From Bacillota bacterium (GTDB taxonomy: Bacteria > Bacillota > Bacilli > Alicyclobacillales > Alicyclobacillaceae): a stretch of DNA of 43,144 nucleotides. Below, in pieces: positions 8,018-16,362 of this stretch (its first letter is position 1; the number at the start of each line of letters is the position of its first letter). The DNA is taken from contig DAHWFY010000001.1 of the NCBI GenBank assembly GCA_027336365.1, forward strand, positions 25,338-68,481, written 5' to 3'. The notes under the pieces were generated by a model. It was not told the origin of the DNA, made no database searches, and saw only the letters and a program-made list of their open reading frames with translations. The position numbers and the translations under genes were made by a program.

Positions 8018-9684
8018 AGGATACGGACCTGGAGTTTATTTCCTACGCCTATGGACAAAACCACTTTGAGCGGGACGCGGATCTGCAAGCGGTGCTGCGA
8101 CACTTCTGGTCAGACTACGCAGACCATGTGGAAGAACTGCGAGACTTTGGCGCCTATGCGGGTTGTGAAGTTTATGAAAGCGTTTACCATATCGATCACG
8201 ATGCACCCCCCGTCTTGGTGGCACACGATTTAGACGGCAATCGGGTGGACAGGGTACGACTGAGTCCCAGTGAACAGGCGGTCCTACAGGCCACCACACG
8301 AGCCATCCGTCCTCCCTATGAAGGGGGCAGCTGGCATCATCACTATGCCCTGCTGTACCTGTTGGCAGACCCGGGTTTAGGCTGTGTGCTCACCATCACC
8401 GGGCAAACGGTGTACGCCCTGCACAAGTACGCCGCACCTAGCGGTGGACCCGCAAGCCTAGCAAACGAAGAGCATGCCGCGATGGAGCCCCATTTCACAG
8501 AGTGGCAAGCCCAGTTGCTGGACGGTGTTGCCTTTGGTGCCACTTGGTTCACCGAATCTCAGGGGGGCAGCGACTTGGGCGCCAATGAAACCGAGGCCGT
8601 ACAAAGAGACGGAGTGTGGTTGTTGACCGGGGAAAAGTACTTTGCCAGTGGGGCGGGCTTGGCCGATTACGCCATTGTCACCGCCCGACTCGATGGAGCC
8701 AGGTCCGGTCCAAAGGGGCTATCCCTGTTCCTGTTGCCGCGGCTCAATCGAGCCGGAGCATTGAATTACCACGTCCGTCGTTTGAAAGACAAGAGCGCCA
8801 CCCGTGCCGTTCCTTCTGGCGAGGTGGAACTGGTTGATAGCGAGGCTTACCTGATAGGCAAGGCAGAGGAAGGGATTTACTATACCCTAGAGAATTTAAA
8901 TGTTTCTCGCCTAGCCAACTCCGTGGCGGCCATGGCCACGGGGAAAAAAGCCCATCTGGAGGTGCTGGGCAGGGTTGTGCACCGACACAGTTTTGGCAAA
9001 GCCCTCGTGGAACATCCCCTTATTCGTCGCGATCTAACCGACTTGGCGGTCCGATCCGCTGGTGGGCTGGCTCTGGCCTTTCATGCCATCGACAAATTTG
9101 ACCATGCCTGGAGTGTTCGCCCGCCTTACACGCCCGCCTATCATCACGCCCGTTTTCTCACCCATTTGGCCAAAAATCGCACATCCGATCACGCGGCAGC
9201 CATGACGGCTTTGGGGATGGAATTGTTTGGTGGACTTGGCTTTTTGGAGGAATACGCTGTAGCCCGTTGGCACCGGGAGGCTTTGATTACCCCCATCTGG
9301 GAGGGACCGAGCAATATTCAGGCTCTAGACTTTCTGGAGACCCTTCACAAACAGCGTGCTCACGAGTCTTTCTTGGCAGAAATGGTCCCCCTGCTGGAAT
9401 CGGTGGGCACCGCGGAGTCGGCCCTCGCTTTGCAGGTGATGGAGCAAACCCTGACTCACCTTGTCTCACTACCGTCAGAGCAGGCTCAGTGGCATGCCAA
9501 GTTTGGCCTGCAAAAAGTGGCCGATGCTGCACAGGTGGCGCTGCTATATGACCTGGCCAAAGACCAGGGCGGGCGCTATGAAAAACTGGCGCAACTGTAC
9601 GCTCGGCATTTTCTGGGTAATGAGGAGTATCCCGACTGGGCATTGAAAGATTCTGCAGTGTGGGGGGACGGAGGCAATGCATAA
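8014..9684 (+). CDS. acyl-CoA dehydrogenase, AidB-like
   Basis: This flavoenzyme of 556 residues should insert a trans-2 double bond into an acyl-CoA and pass electrons to ETF. FTESQGGSDLGANET with the following WLLTGEKYFASGAG is the flavin-binding middle domain, and ITPIWEGPSNIQALDFLE carries the Glu in the place of the catalytic base of short/branched-chain enzymes. The N-terminal region (SWHHHYALLYLLADPGLGC) and length resemble the AidB group rather than the 380-residue beta-oxidation enzymes. The ATG at 8014 overlaps the MerR stop and follows GGGGGAG. The downstream synthetase overlaps its end by 8 nt, so the three genes form one unit. The etfBA-fixCX cluster about 8 kb away is a likely electron acceptor. 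The substrate is not known; an AidB-like repair role is less likely in this operon. Confidence 0.87.
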   Translation: MKDTDLEFISYAYGQNHFERDADLQAVLRHFWSDYADHVEELRDFGAYAGCEVYESVYHIDHDAPPVLVAHDLDGNRVDRVRLSPSEQAVLQATTRAIRPPYEGGSWHHHYALLYLLADPGLGCVLTITGQTVYALHKYAAPSGGPASLANEEHAAMEPHFTEWQAQLLDGVAFGATWFTESQGGSDLGANETEAVQRDGVWLLTGEKYFASGAGLADYAIVTARLDGARSGPKGLSLFLLPRLNRAGALNYHVRRLKDKSATRAVPSGEVELVDSEAYLIGKAEEGIYYTLENLNVSRLANSVAAMATGKKAHLEVLGRVVHRHSFGKALVEHPLIRRDLTDLAVRSAGGLALAFHAIDKFDHAWSVRPPYTPAYHHARFLTHLAKNRTSDHAAAMTALGMELFGGLGFLEEYAVARWHREALITPIWEGPSNIQALDFLETLHKQRAHESFLAEMVPLLESVGTAESALALQVMEQTLTHLVSLPSEQAQWHAKFGLQKVADAAQVALLYDLAKDQGGRYEKLAQLYARHFLGNEEYPDWALKDSAVWGDGGNA

Positions 9685-11323
9685 GTGGGTGGTTCATGAA
9701 GTACTGGCCGACGCCGCGTACCAGTATCCTTTGGTCGAAGTGGTGAGTGGTGGTCATCGGTATACCTATGCACAGGAGTATGAACGGGTTCTCCGGTTGG
9801 CCAATAGTTTGCAAAAATTAGGCATTGCGCAGGGGACCGTGGTGGGTGTGATGGATGTCAACAGCCACCGTTATCTGGAGCTGAAGTATGCCCTGTCCAT
9901 GCTGGGCGCGGTGATTCATACCATCAACTTTCGCCTGCCCGCAGAGGATTTGGTCTACACGATTCAACACGCGAAAGATGAGTGGCTGTTTTTGTGGGCT
10001 GGATTTGGCGACGGTGCGATTCGACTGGCCGCTTTATTTCCGCAGGTAGTCTGGCTGGAAGATGAGAACGGCGGGGATATTCCACCGGAACATGCGCTGG
10101 TTTTTGAAAAATTGGTGGCGACTGGGCAGGTAGTTGAACCGCCACAGGCATCCCGGGTGGATGAAACGGACCCTTATTCAATTTTTTACACCACCGGGAC
10201 AACGGGACGACCGAAAGGAATGCTGTATCGCCACCGCGACATGCTCATGGCTTCCTTACAAATTGCCCATCATCTGGCCATTCACGACACGGGGGCGAGG
10301 GTGGATGCAGAGAGTGTTGTGATGCCGCTAATTCCCTTTTTTCACATTCATGGCTGGGGTGTCCCCTTTTTTGCACCGTATTTGGGAGCTAAGCTGGTCT
10401 TGCCAGAGCGAGCCAATGCAAAAGAGCAACTGGAATTGATCCGACAGGAGGAAGTCACCTGGAGCAATATGGTGCCCACACAGCTACAGATGCTCTTAAC
10501 GGAGATGTCACCCCAGATGGAGCAAAGTCAACATGCGCCGTCGGGTGGAGATTTGGGCTCCGAGCAAGGGCGGCACGTTTTGCGCGTGCTCACGGGGGGC
10601 AGTCCCCTATCTACCGGACTGGCGAAGCGGGCGGCAGAGGCAGGGGTGACCTACGCCCTGATATATGGGGGTTCTGACCAATTGGGTACAAGCATTACCA
10701 CCGCAGCCGGACTTACTGGTGCACAGAGGCTGTCGCGTCTGGCCACGCGGATGACGCCCTTTCCCATGGTGCGAGTGGAAGTACGGGATGGAGACAACCA
10801 TTTGGTGCCGTGGGATGGAGCAAGTTTGGGTGAAATGTGGGTACAAAGCCCATGGCTGCCCACGGGATATTTGCACGATCCCGAACGTAGTCGCGGAGTT
10901 TATAAGGATGGCTGGTTTCGTAGTGGCGACCTCGCTGTGCGTTACCCGGATGGTAGCTTCTACGTGGCGGATAGGGTAAAAGACGCAGTGAAAAGTGGGG
11001 GTGAGTGGATTGCCACCAGCGTGATTGAGGCGGTGTTGTCTGAGGTGCCGGGGATTCAAGCGGCCGCCGTGGTGGCGGCTCCGGATGAACGCTGGGGGGA
11101 GCGGCCAGTGGCGGTGGTCCAGGCAGATCCCCGTGTGGAAGAGGCCACTGTAAGGGCACACCTGCAGGCGGCCGTGACCAGTGGCCGGTTGGCCAAATTT
11201 TGGGTTCCAGACCGCATTGAGTTTGTAACGGCTCTACCCATCACCAGTGCGGGTAAAATTCACAAGGTTCAACTGCGCCAGAACTTGGGGTTGACATCGC
11301 AGGGGAGCATAGATACGTTGTAG
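9677..11323 (+). CDS. acyl-CoA synthetase (AMP-forming), medium/long-chain type
   Basis: This enzyme activates a carboxylic acid with ATP and CoA through an acyl-adenylate. The 548-residue sequence has the ANL-family motifs in order: YTTGTTGRPKGMLYRHRD (P-loop), IPFFHIHGWGVPF, YGGSDQLG, GWFRSGDLAVRYPDGSFYVADRVKD with SGGEWI (hinge), and the catalytic lysine in TSAGKIHK near the C terminus. It starts at an ATG inside the end of the dehydrogenase gene, so the two are translationally coupled. Pairing with an acyl-CoA dehydrogenase under a MerR regulator suggests uptake and first oxidation of one class of acid; the chain length cannot be read from sequence. The formate dehydrogenase genes begin 50 bp downstream and may be read through. 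Confidence 0.87.
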   Translation: MHKWVVHEVLADAAYQYPLVEVVSGGHRYTYAQEYERVLRLANSLQKLGIAQGTVVGVMDVNSHRYLELKYALSMLGAVIHTINFRLPAEDLVYTIQHAKDEWLFLWAGFGDGAIRLAALFPQVVWLEDENGGDIPPEHALVFEKLVATGQVVEPPQASRVDETDPYSIFYTTGTTGRPKGMLYRHRDMLMASLQIAHHLAIHDTGARVDAESVVMPLIPFFHIHGWGVPFFAPYLGAKLVLPERANAKEQLELIRQEEVTWSNMVPTQLQMLLTEMSPQMEQSQHAPSGGDLGSEQGRHVLRVLTGGSPLSTGLAKRAAEAGVTYALIYGGSDQLGTSITTAAGLTGAQRLSRLATRMTPFPMVRVEVRDGDNHLVPWDGASLGEMWVQSPWLPTGYLHDPERSRGVYKDGWFRSGDLAVRYPDGSFYVADRVKDAVKSGGEWIATSVIEAVLSEVPGIQAAAVVAAPDERWGERPVAVVQADPRVEEATVRAHLQAAVTSGRLAKFWVPDRIEFVTALPITSAGKIHKVQLRQNLGLTSQGSIDTL

Positions 11324-11373
11324 TTGTATGCCCTCTTGTTGTGCAGTCTTTACATCAGAGGAGATGGAATACA

Positions 11374-13290
11374 ATGGCAGTGTTGGGGCAAAAGCGGCGT
11401 CCGCGATTGACCACACCTTGGGTACGCAAGGGAGCTAGGCTTGAGCCGACCTCATGGGATGTGGCCCTCAAACGGGCTGCCGAACTTTTTGAACAGGTGA
11501 AAAACCAAGCTGGTTCTGATGCATTGGGAGTATTCAGTTCATCGAAATCGACCAATGAGTTGAACTACCTCGCATCCAAATTTGCCCGTGTGGTGTTTGG
11601 AACACACAATATTGATTCCTGTAATCGCACTTGACACGCACCCTCGGTCGTCGGTCTGACGACCATTTTTGGCACGGGTGCAAGCACAAGCTCATATGCG
11701 GATTTTCATGAAACCGATTTTATTCTGTTGGTAGGGTCCAATGCAGCAGAGGCTCATCCTATTATTTTTCAACACATCCTGCGTGGGGTTCATCAGGGTG
11801 CGAAACTGGTGGTGGTAGATCCACGGGCTACTTTGACTGCCAAGCGGGCGCATGAACACTATGCATTGGAAATTGGGTCTGATATTGCTTTGTTCAACAG
11901 TCTCGCTCATGTCATCATTCGCGACAAGTTGCAAAATCAATCCTTCATTGAAAGAGCGACGACGGGGTTTGCGGCGCTCCAGGCGGAGGTGACACAGTGG
12001 CCACCGGAGCGGGCGGCGGCAATTACGGGCATTGACGCAAGCCGGATTGAACACTTGGCCCATGCGTACGCATCCGCAAAGCGGGCCATGATTTGCTGGA
12101 CACTTGGCATTACCGAGCACCATAACGCGGTGGATAATGTCTTTGCGCTCATCAACCTGGCTCTTCTCCGGGGGAACGTCGGTCGCCCAGGGGCTGGGCT
12201 GAATCCATTGCGTGGACAGAATAACGTCCAGGGCGGTGGAGATATGGGGGCATTGCCCAACCGTCTGCCGGGTTTTCAAGACCTGACAGACGCTGCCGTG
12301 AGAAACAGGTTTGAGCTGGCCTGGGGAGTTCCTCTCTCTCCCAAACCGGGTTGGAACCAGACGCAAATGTTTGAAGCCATGGCGGATGGCCGTTTGAAGG
12401 GACTGTACGTCATTGGGGAGAATCCCCTGGAGTCGGAGGCAAACAGCCATCATATAGAGCGAATTTTTGATAAATTGGATGCATTGGTGGTACAGGATCT
12501 GTTTTTGACTCCAACCGCGGAACGTGCCGATGTGGTCTTCCCTGCGGCAGCATCTTTTGCGGAGAGTGAAGGCACATACACCAATTCTGAGCGGCGGGTT
12601 CAACTTGTGCGTTCGGCTTTGACCCCGCCGGGTGAGGCGCGGGATGATGTGTGGATTGTGCAAGCACTGGCGCGGGCTATGGGACATCCTTGGATTGACA
12701 AGTCGGCCGAGGAGGTGTTTGCCGAAGTACGGGAGTTGGCCCCTAATTTTCGGGGGATCACATACGCTCGTTTGGCTATGGCCCAGGGCTTGCAATGGCC
12801 GGTGCCCCATAAAGACCATCCGGGCACAGCCGTGCTGCACACCCGTCTGTGGCAAGACCCGGTGGATCCACGAGTACCGTTTATGCCAGTTGACTTCAGC
12901 CCGCCCGTTGAGCGGCCTACGGTCGATTACCCTCTCCTGCTAACGACGGGCCGTCGCCTGGCCTTTTACAACACCGGTGTGCAATCGAATGTGTACGCCC
13001 ACCCTCATAATCAGGGAGAGCAGGTGGAGGTAGCGCTGGCAGATGCTGAACGGTTGGAATTGACCGAGGGGATGTGGGTACGGGTCACTTCGCGACGAGG
13101 ATGGATTACTGGGCCTGTGCACATTTCTGCGTCGCTACCGCCGGGAGTGGTGTTTCTGTCTTTTCACTTTCCAGACCAGGTTCGAACCAATGTGTTGTCC
13201 ATTGATGCCACAGACCCTCGGGCTGGGACGGCAGAATTTAAGGCGGCGGCGGTACGTGTGGAAAAATGGTCCCCGTCACAGGAGGCTTGA
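11374..13290 (+). CDS. fdhA: formate dehydrogenase, catalytic C-terminal half of alpha subunit, selenocysteine-containing
   Basis: The frame runs through a TGA at 11632-11634, read as selenocysteine (codon 87). The context CNRT-Sec-HAPSVVGL matches the Sec-His active site of FdhA/FdhF proteins, and a SECIS hairpin follows the UGA. The protein (638 aa) starts abruptly at the point where a normal FdhA continues after its Mo-[4Fe-4S] domain (RLTTPWVRKGARLEPTSWDVAL), and carries the molybdopterin domains: LLVGSNAAEAHP, VVDPRATLTAKRA, GRPGAGLNPLRGQNNVQGGGDMG, and the C-terminal domain LLLTTGRRLAFYNTG. The missing N-terminal half is a separate gene at 14987. The ATG has GAGGAGA 10 nt upstream. It should bind bis-MGD with Mo or W and oxidise formate to CO2, or the reverse. 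Following genes overlap or abut. Selenocysteine machinery must be elsewhere in the genome. Confidence 0.92.
11632..11664 (+). promoter_or_regulatory. selenocysteine UGA codon and SECIS hairpin
   Basis: UGA at 11632-11634 is followed after 11 nt by a perfect 7-bp stem, GGTCGTC (11646-11652) with GACGACC (11658-11664), closing a GGTCT loop. From memory, the E. coli fdhF SECIS has the same 11-nt distance from the UGA and the same GGTC loop recognised by SelB. The bulged U of the E. coli stem is absent here. Confidence 0.9.
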
Positions 13291-13292
13291 TG

Positions 13293-13730
13293 ATGTTAGA
13301 ACCCACGACAGAGGAGATACGTCGAACCATCGGTGATGTGGACAATGATTCCAGTCAGTTGTTACCCATCCTATGGCGGCTGGTGGATAGGTATGGCTGG
13401 GTGTCGCCATCCATGATGAATTCGGTCAGTGAAGTTCTGCGTCGTCCCTTTGCTGAAATCTATGGGGTGGCATCTTTTTATCAACTCATTCCCACAGAAC
13501 CCGTGACACACCCCAGAGTCGGCATTTGTCTGGATGTGACGTGTAAAATGGCGGGCAGTCAAGCCGTTGCGAATGCATTGAATCAGACGGCGGCGAGGGA
13601 TTCCATTCATCCAGTGGCTTGTCTGGGCCACTGTGAACAGGCACCTGTCGCCTGGGCCGAAAATCGTGTTCTGACTCACATCACACAAGACTCTGTGCTG
13701 CGGGTGCTGGGTAAGGAGACACAGCCATGA
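13293..13730 (+). CDS. NuoE-like [2Fe-2S] subunit of NAD-dependent formate dehydrogenase
   Basis: The 145-residue protein is a thioredoxin-like ferredoxin of the NuoE/HoxE/FdhG family. Its four cluster ligands are C79, C84, C110 and C114, with the canonical C-x4-C and C-x3-C spacing in ICLDVTC and CLGHCEQAP. The upstream helical domain (EIYGVASFYQLIP) is also typical. It passes electrons between the FMN subunit encoded next door and the Fe-S chain of the alpha subunit. Two ATGs lie in tandem at 13290 and 13293; the second is better spaced (7 nt) from GGAGG. The gene touches the fdhA stop and overlaps the start of the NuoF-like gene. Confidence 0.92.
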   Translation: MLEPTTEEIRRTIGDVDNDSSQLLPILWRLVDRYGWVSPSMMNSVSEVLRRPFAEIYGVASFYQLIPTEPVTHPRVGICLDVTCKMAGSQAVANALNQTAARDSIHPVACLGHCEQAPVAWAENRVLTHITQDSVLRVLGKETQP

Positions 13731-14986
13731 GTCCACAACACAGAGTCCCGCAAAGACTGTTGCCGGACCCAAAAATTGTCGCCCAAAGTGGTCCAATCAG
13801 TCCCCAACGATTGCAATTGCGTGGCTTAGATCAGGCGCTGAGACGCGCGTGGGGCATGACGGTAACGAGGATGATTCAGGAGGTCCAGGCCAGTGGCATC
13901 TTGGGCCGGGGTGGAGCCGCTTTTCCTGCCAGCGTGAAGTGGCAAAGTGTCCGTGATGCGGACGCTGCGGGGAAATTGAAATACGGGGTGATGAACGCGG
14001 ACGAAAGTGAGCCGGGCACATTTAAAGACCGGGTCTTATTGGAGACGGACCCGTTATTGCCCCTGACCGGATTGGCCATCGCTGCTCGCGGAGTTGGGGC
14101 GGACAAGGTGTACGTATATCTGCGCGGCGAATATCGGCATCTTTTACTTCCTATACAACGCGCTTGGGAAGTGGTGGAAGGAACTGTGCCGGAGGCCGTC
14201 ATTCCTCTTGAAGTTCGGTTGGGAGGTGGGGCTTACATTGCCGGAGAAGAGACCGCACTGTTTAACAGTATTGAGGGCAAACGTCCGGAGCCAAGGCTGA
14301 AACCGCCCTTTCCGACGGTCAAGGGGCTGTTTTCGCAACCAACCCTGATTCATAACGTGGAGACTTTGGCGAATATCGCCTTGGCATTTCGAGATGGGGC
14401 CGGCCCATTCAGGAAATACGGGTCCGCGAGTACACCGGGGACGAAATTGGTGTCCATTTCGGGACGGGTGAACAGACCTGGGGTTTATGAGGTACCTTTT
14501 GGAATTCCTCTCACGGAGATTATTGAGGGAGAGGATACGGCTCAGGGCATGCAGAATGGGCAACGTTTGCAGGCAGTGCTTCTTGGCGGCGCGGCAGGCA
14601 CCTTTCTCACTTCGCTGGAAGTAGCCGAGGCTGCGTATGACTATCCCGCATTGCGCCGTTTCGGTGCCAGCATTGGTTCTGGTGCTTTGGTGGTTTTTGG
14701 GGAAACTGATTCGCTGCCAGAAGTGGCACAAACCCTGGCAAATTTTTTTGCGGAAGAGTCTTGTGGGCAGTGCGTTCCGTGCCGGATTGGCACGGTTCGC
14801 ATCAAGGAAATGCTGGAGCAATTCTCCTTGTCGGAAAGACAAGTGGATTTACGGGATTTAGCGCAAACCATGAGAGACGCCTCCATTTGCGGCCTGGGAC
14901 AAAGTGCAACCACTGCGCTGATGTCACTGCTTGATCGACCTGTTTTATGGTCAAAAAATGTTGACCGAGGAAAGGGGGCGGTCTAA
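13727..14986 (+). CDS. NuoF-like FMN/NADH-binding subunit of formate dehydrogenase
   Basis: This 419-residue subunit binds NAD(H) and FMN and one [4Fe-4S] cluster, making the formate dehydrogenase NAD-linked. Visible motifs are GRGGAAFPASVKW (FMN/NADH site), NADESEPGTFKDR, GGGAYIAGEETALFNSIEG, the SLBB segment SISGRVNRPGVYEVPFG, and the cluster ligands in SCGQCVPCRIGT with the fourth cysteine in ASICGLGQ. The ATG overlaps the previous stop as ATGA and follows AAGGAGA. The next gene begins directly after its stop codon. Relatives without the N-terminal ferredoxin extension, as here, are common in diaphorase modules of formate dehydrogenases and NAD-reducing hydrogenases; this context decides for formate dehydrogenase. 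Confidence 0.93.
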   Translation: MSPQHRVPQRLLPDPKIVAQSGPISPQRLQLRGLDQALRRAWGMTVTRMIQEVQASGILGRGGAAFPASVKWQSVRDADAAGKLKYGVMNADESEPGTFKDRVLLETDPLLPLTGLAIAARGVGADKVYVYLRGEYRHLLLPIQRAWEVVEGTVPEAVIPLEVRLGGGAYIAGEETALFNSIEGKRPEPRLKPPFPTVKGLFSQPTLIHNVETLANIALAFRDGAGPFRKYGSASTPGTKLVSISGRVNRPGVYEVPFGIPLTEIIEGEDTAQGMQNGQRLQAVLLGGAAGTFLTSLEVAEAAYDYPALRRFGASIGSGALVVFGETDSLPEVAQTLANFFAEESCGQCVPCRIGTVRIKEMLEQFSLSERQVDLRDLAQTMRDASICGLGQSATTALMSLLDRPVLWSKNVDRGKGAV

Positions 14987-15847
14987 ATGGAAATAGAGGA
15001 GTCTCGGCAATTGACGATTGATGGAGAGGTGTGCCAGGTGCCAGCTGGGACCACCCTCCGGGAGGCCTGTCTGCAAGTGGGCAAAGAAATTCCGGCCTTG
15101 TGTTGGCATGAACGACTGACTCCTGCCAATACTTGTCGGGCGTGCGTCGTTGAGTTGGAAGGGTCTAGGACACTTGTGTCTTCCTGTTCGCGGATGGTTG
15201 AAGATGGAATGGTTGTTCATACCGACACTCCACGCGTTCTGCACGCTCGCAAAGGAGTCGCAGAGCTTCTGCTGTCCACGATGATGGATGACGTAAATGC
15301 TCCTGAACTGCAGAAACTTGCTCAGGCCACAGAAGCAGACCCCGCCCACTTTCGGGTGGGCGAGACCTTGGTGCAGCCGATTCGGGACGATAATGACTTG
15401 TACGTGCGGGATTATAGCCAGTGCATTTTGTGTTACCGCTGTGTGGCGGTCTGCGGGGAGGACGCGCAGAACACCTTTGCCATTCACGTCGCCGGAAGAG
15501 GATTACAGGCACACATTGACACCGGATTTGACCGCAGTCTCCCAGACTCGGATTGCGTGTTTTGCGGAAATTGCGTCCAGGTTTGTCCCACCGGGGCTCT
15601 CATCGGTAAAACCGAATGGAGTCTGCGTCAAGAGAATGAGTGGGATGAGAAGAAAATCCAAGTCACAGAAACCACCTGCTCGTATTGTGGCGTGGGATGT
15701 TCATTGGACTTGCACGTCCTAAACGGACGCATTGTGAAGGTGACCAGCCCGTACAATCACCCGGTCACTCAGGGGATGCTTTGTGTCAAGGGACGTTATG
15801 GATATGAGTATGTTCAGGCTGATGTTGCGCACTTACAGGGTTCCTGA
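14987..15847 (+). CDS. formate dehydrogenase, Fe-S N-terminal half of alpha subunit (separate gene)
   Basis: The 286-residue product equals the N-terminal third of a NAD-type FdhA. It contains a [2Fe-2S] domain (C39, C50, C53, C67 with spacing 10-2-13), two [4Fe-4S] ferredoxin clusters (C146, C149, C152, C156 and C190, C193, C196, C200), and the Mo-adjacent [4Fe-4S] domain (C231, C234, C238, C266, with K269 in CVKGR). It stops right after this domain, where the separately encoded catalytic half begins. The usual His-Cys [4Fe-4S] motif expected around residues 86-115 is missing: H86 is present but no cysteine follows before C146. The gene starts at the base after the NuoF-like stop, with AAAGGGGG upstream. 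It presumably joins the product of 11374-13290 to rebuild one alpha subunit. Confidence 0.9.
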   Translation: MEIEESRQLTIDGEVCQVPAGTTLREACLQVGKEIPALCWHERLTPANTCRACVVELEGSRTLVSSCSRMVEDGMVVHTDTPRVLHARKGVAELLLSTMMDDVNAPELQKLAQATEADPAHFRVGETLVQPIRDDNDLYVRDYSQCILCYRCVAVCGEDAQNTFAIHVAGRGLQAHIDTGFDRSLPDSDCVFCGNCVQVCPTGALIGKTEWSLRQENEWDEKKIQVTETTCSYCGVGCSLDLHVLNGRIVKVTSPYNHPVTQGMLCVKGRYGYEYVQADVAHLQGS

Positions 15848-15874
15848 TGCGTATCGGGAATTCGCGAAACCTTT

Positions 15875-15905
15875 GCGGGCCATGTCCTTCACAGGGATGG
15901 CCCGC
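15875..15905 (+). terminator. hairpin after formate dehydrogenase operon
   Basis: A perfect 9-bp stem, GCGGGCCAT (15875-15883) with ATGGCCCGC (15897-15905), starts 27 bp after the last fdh stop codon. Its position suits a terminator, but only a few scattered T residues follow, so it may act as an mRNA-stabilising stem or need Rho. Confidence 0.5.
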
Positions 15906-16079
15906 ATTGCTATTCCATAGCTAATGAATTGTCCGGAAGAAAAATAAATTGTATGAGGTTGTCCGAAACATCCATGGCTTGACGGTCACCACCAGAGATG
16001 AAAATGGCCAAAGGGTCAGAACCAGGCTATTTTCATATAAAAAGGGCCAAAACTCCCCAGCGCATTGCATCATCATTGC

Positions 16080-16127
16080 CCAAAATGCTCCTTCATGGTC
16101 TGAAAACGTACGGCACGAGGCTCATGT
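16080..16127 (+). repeat. dispersed repeat family B, fragment
   Basis: The block AAAATGCTCCTTCA, then GAAAACGTACGGCACG and AGGCTCATG aligns with the left part of the copies at 601 and 21977. The inverted repeat inside the block is decayed here and the right end is absent or unrecognisable. Confidence 0.5.
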
Positions 16128-16146
16128 CGGTTTCAACGTTCTCCAC

Positions 16147-16203
16147 ATGCCGCTGTTAGCAGCACCAGCAGGGAGTGTAAATCCACGTTATTGTATTTAC
16201 TGG
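16147..16203 (+). repeat. family A two-hairpin repeat, copy 2
   Basis: Single copy with hairpin 1 (TGCCGCT, loop GTT, AGCAGCA with one mismatch) and hairpin 2 (GTAAAT/ATTTAC) followed by the conserved CTGG end. It lies just downstream of the family B fragment. Confidence 0.85.
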
Positions 16204-16362
16204 TTAGGATCCGTGCCTGACCTCCATGAAATCACGGGTAGATAGTTTCGATATAGGTGAAAATTGAATATAATTACTCCATTGAATTAGCATTTAAATT
16301 GAATTAGCATTTATTGGAGGGAGAATGTATTGGCAAGTAACCCTGCCTCAGGAGGTCCACGG

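Larger units (their letters stand above)
15848..16362. other. intergenic region between formate dehydrogenase and MFS genes
   Basis: No gene is visible in these 515 bases. They hold a hairpin just after the formate dehydrogenase operon, a weaker inverted repeat (15998-16009 with 16025-16036, one G-T pair), a fragment of repeat family B, a full family A repeat, and an AT-rich stretch (16240-16315) before the MFS start that probably holds its promoter. Confidence 0.7.

Noticed and set aside
11632-11634. Nonsense mutation making fdhA a pseudogene
   Set aside because: The TGA is at the Sec position before His, is followed by a SECIS hairpin at the right distance, and the downstream frame is intact and embedded in a tight operon.
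15845-15847. Second selenocysteine codon at the end of the N-terminal FdhA half
   Set aside because: The sequence after this TGA is not coding, no SECIS follows, and the protein ends at a natural domain border.
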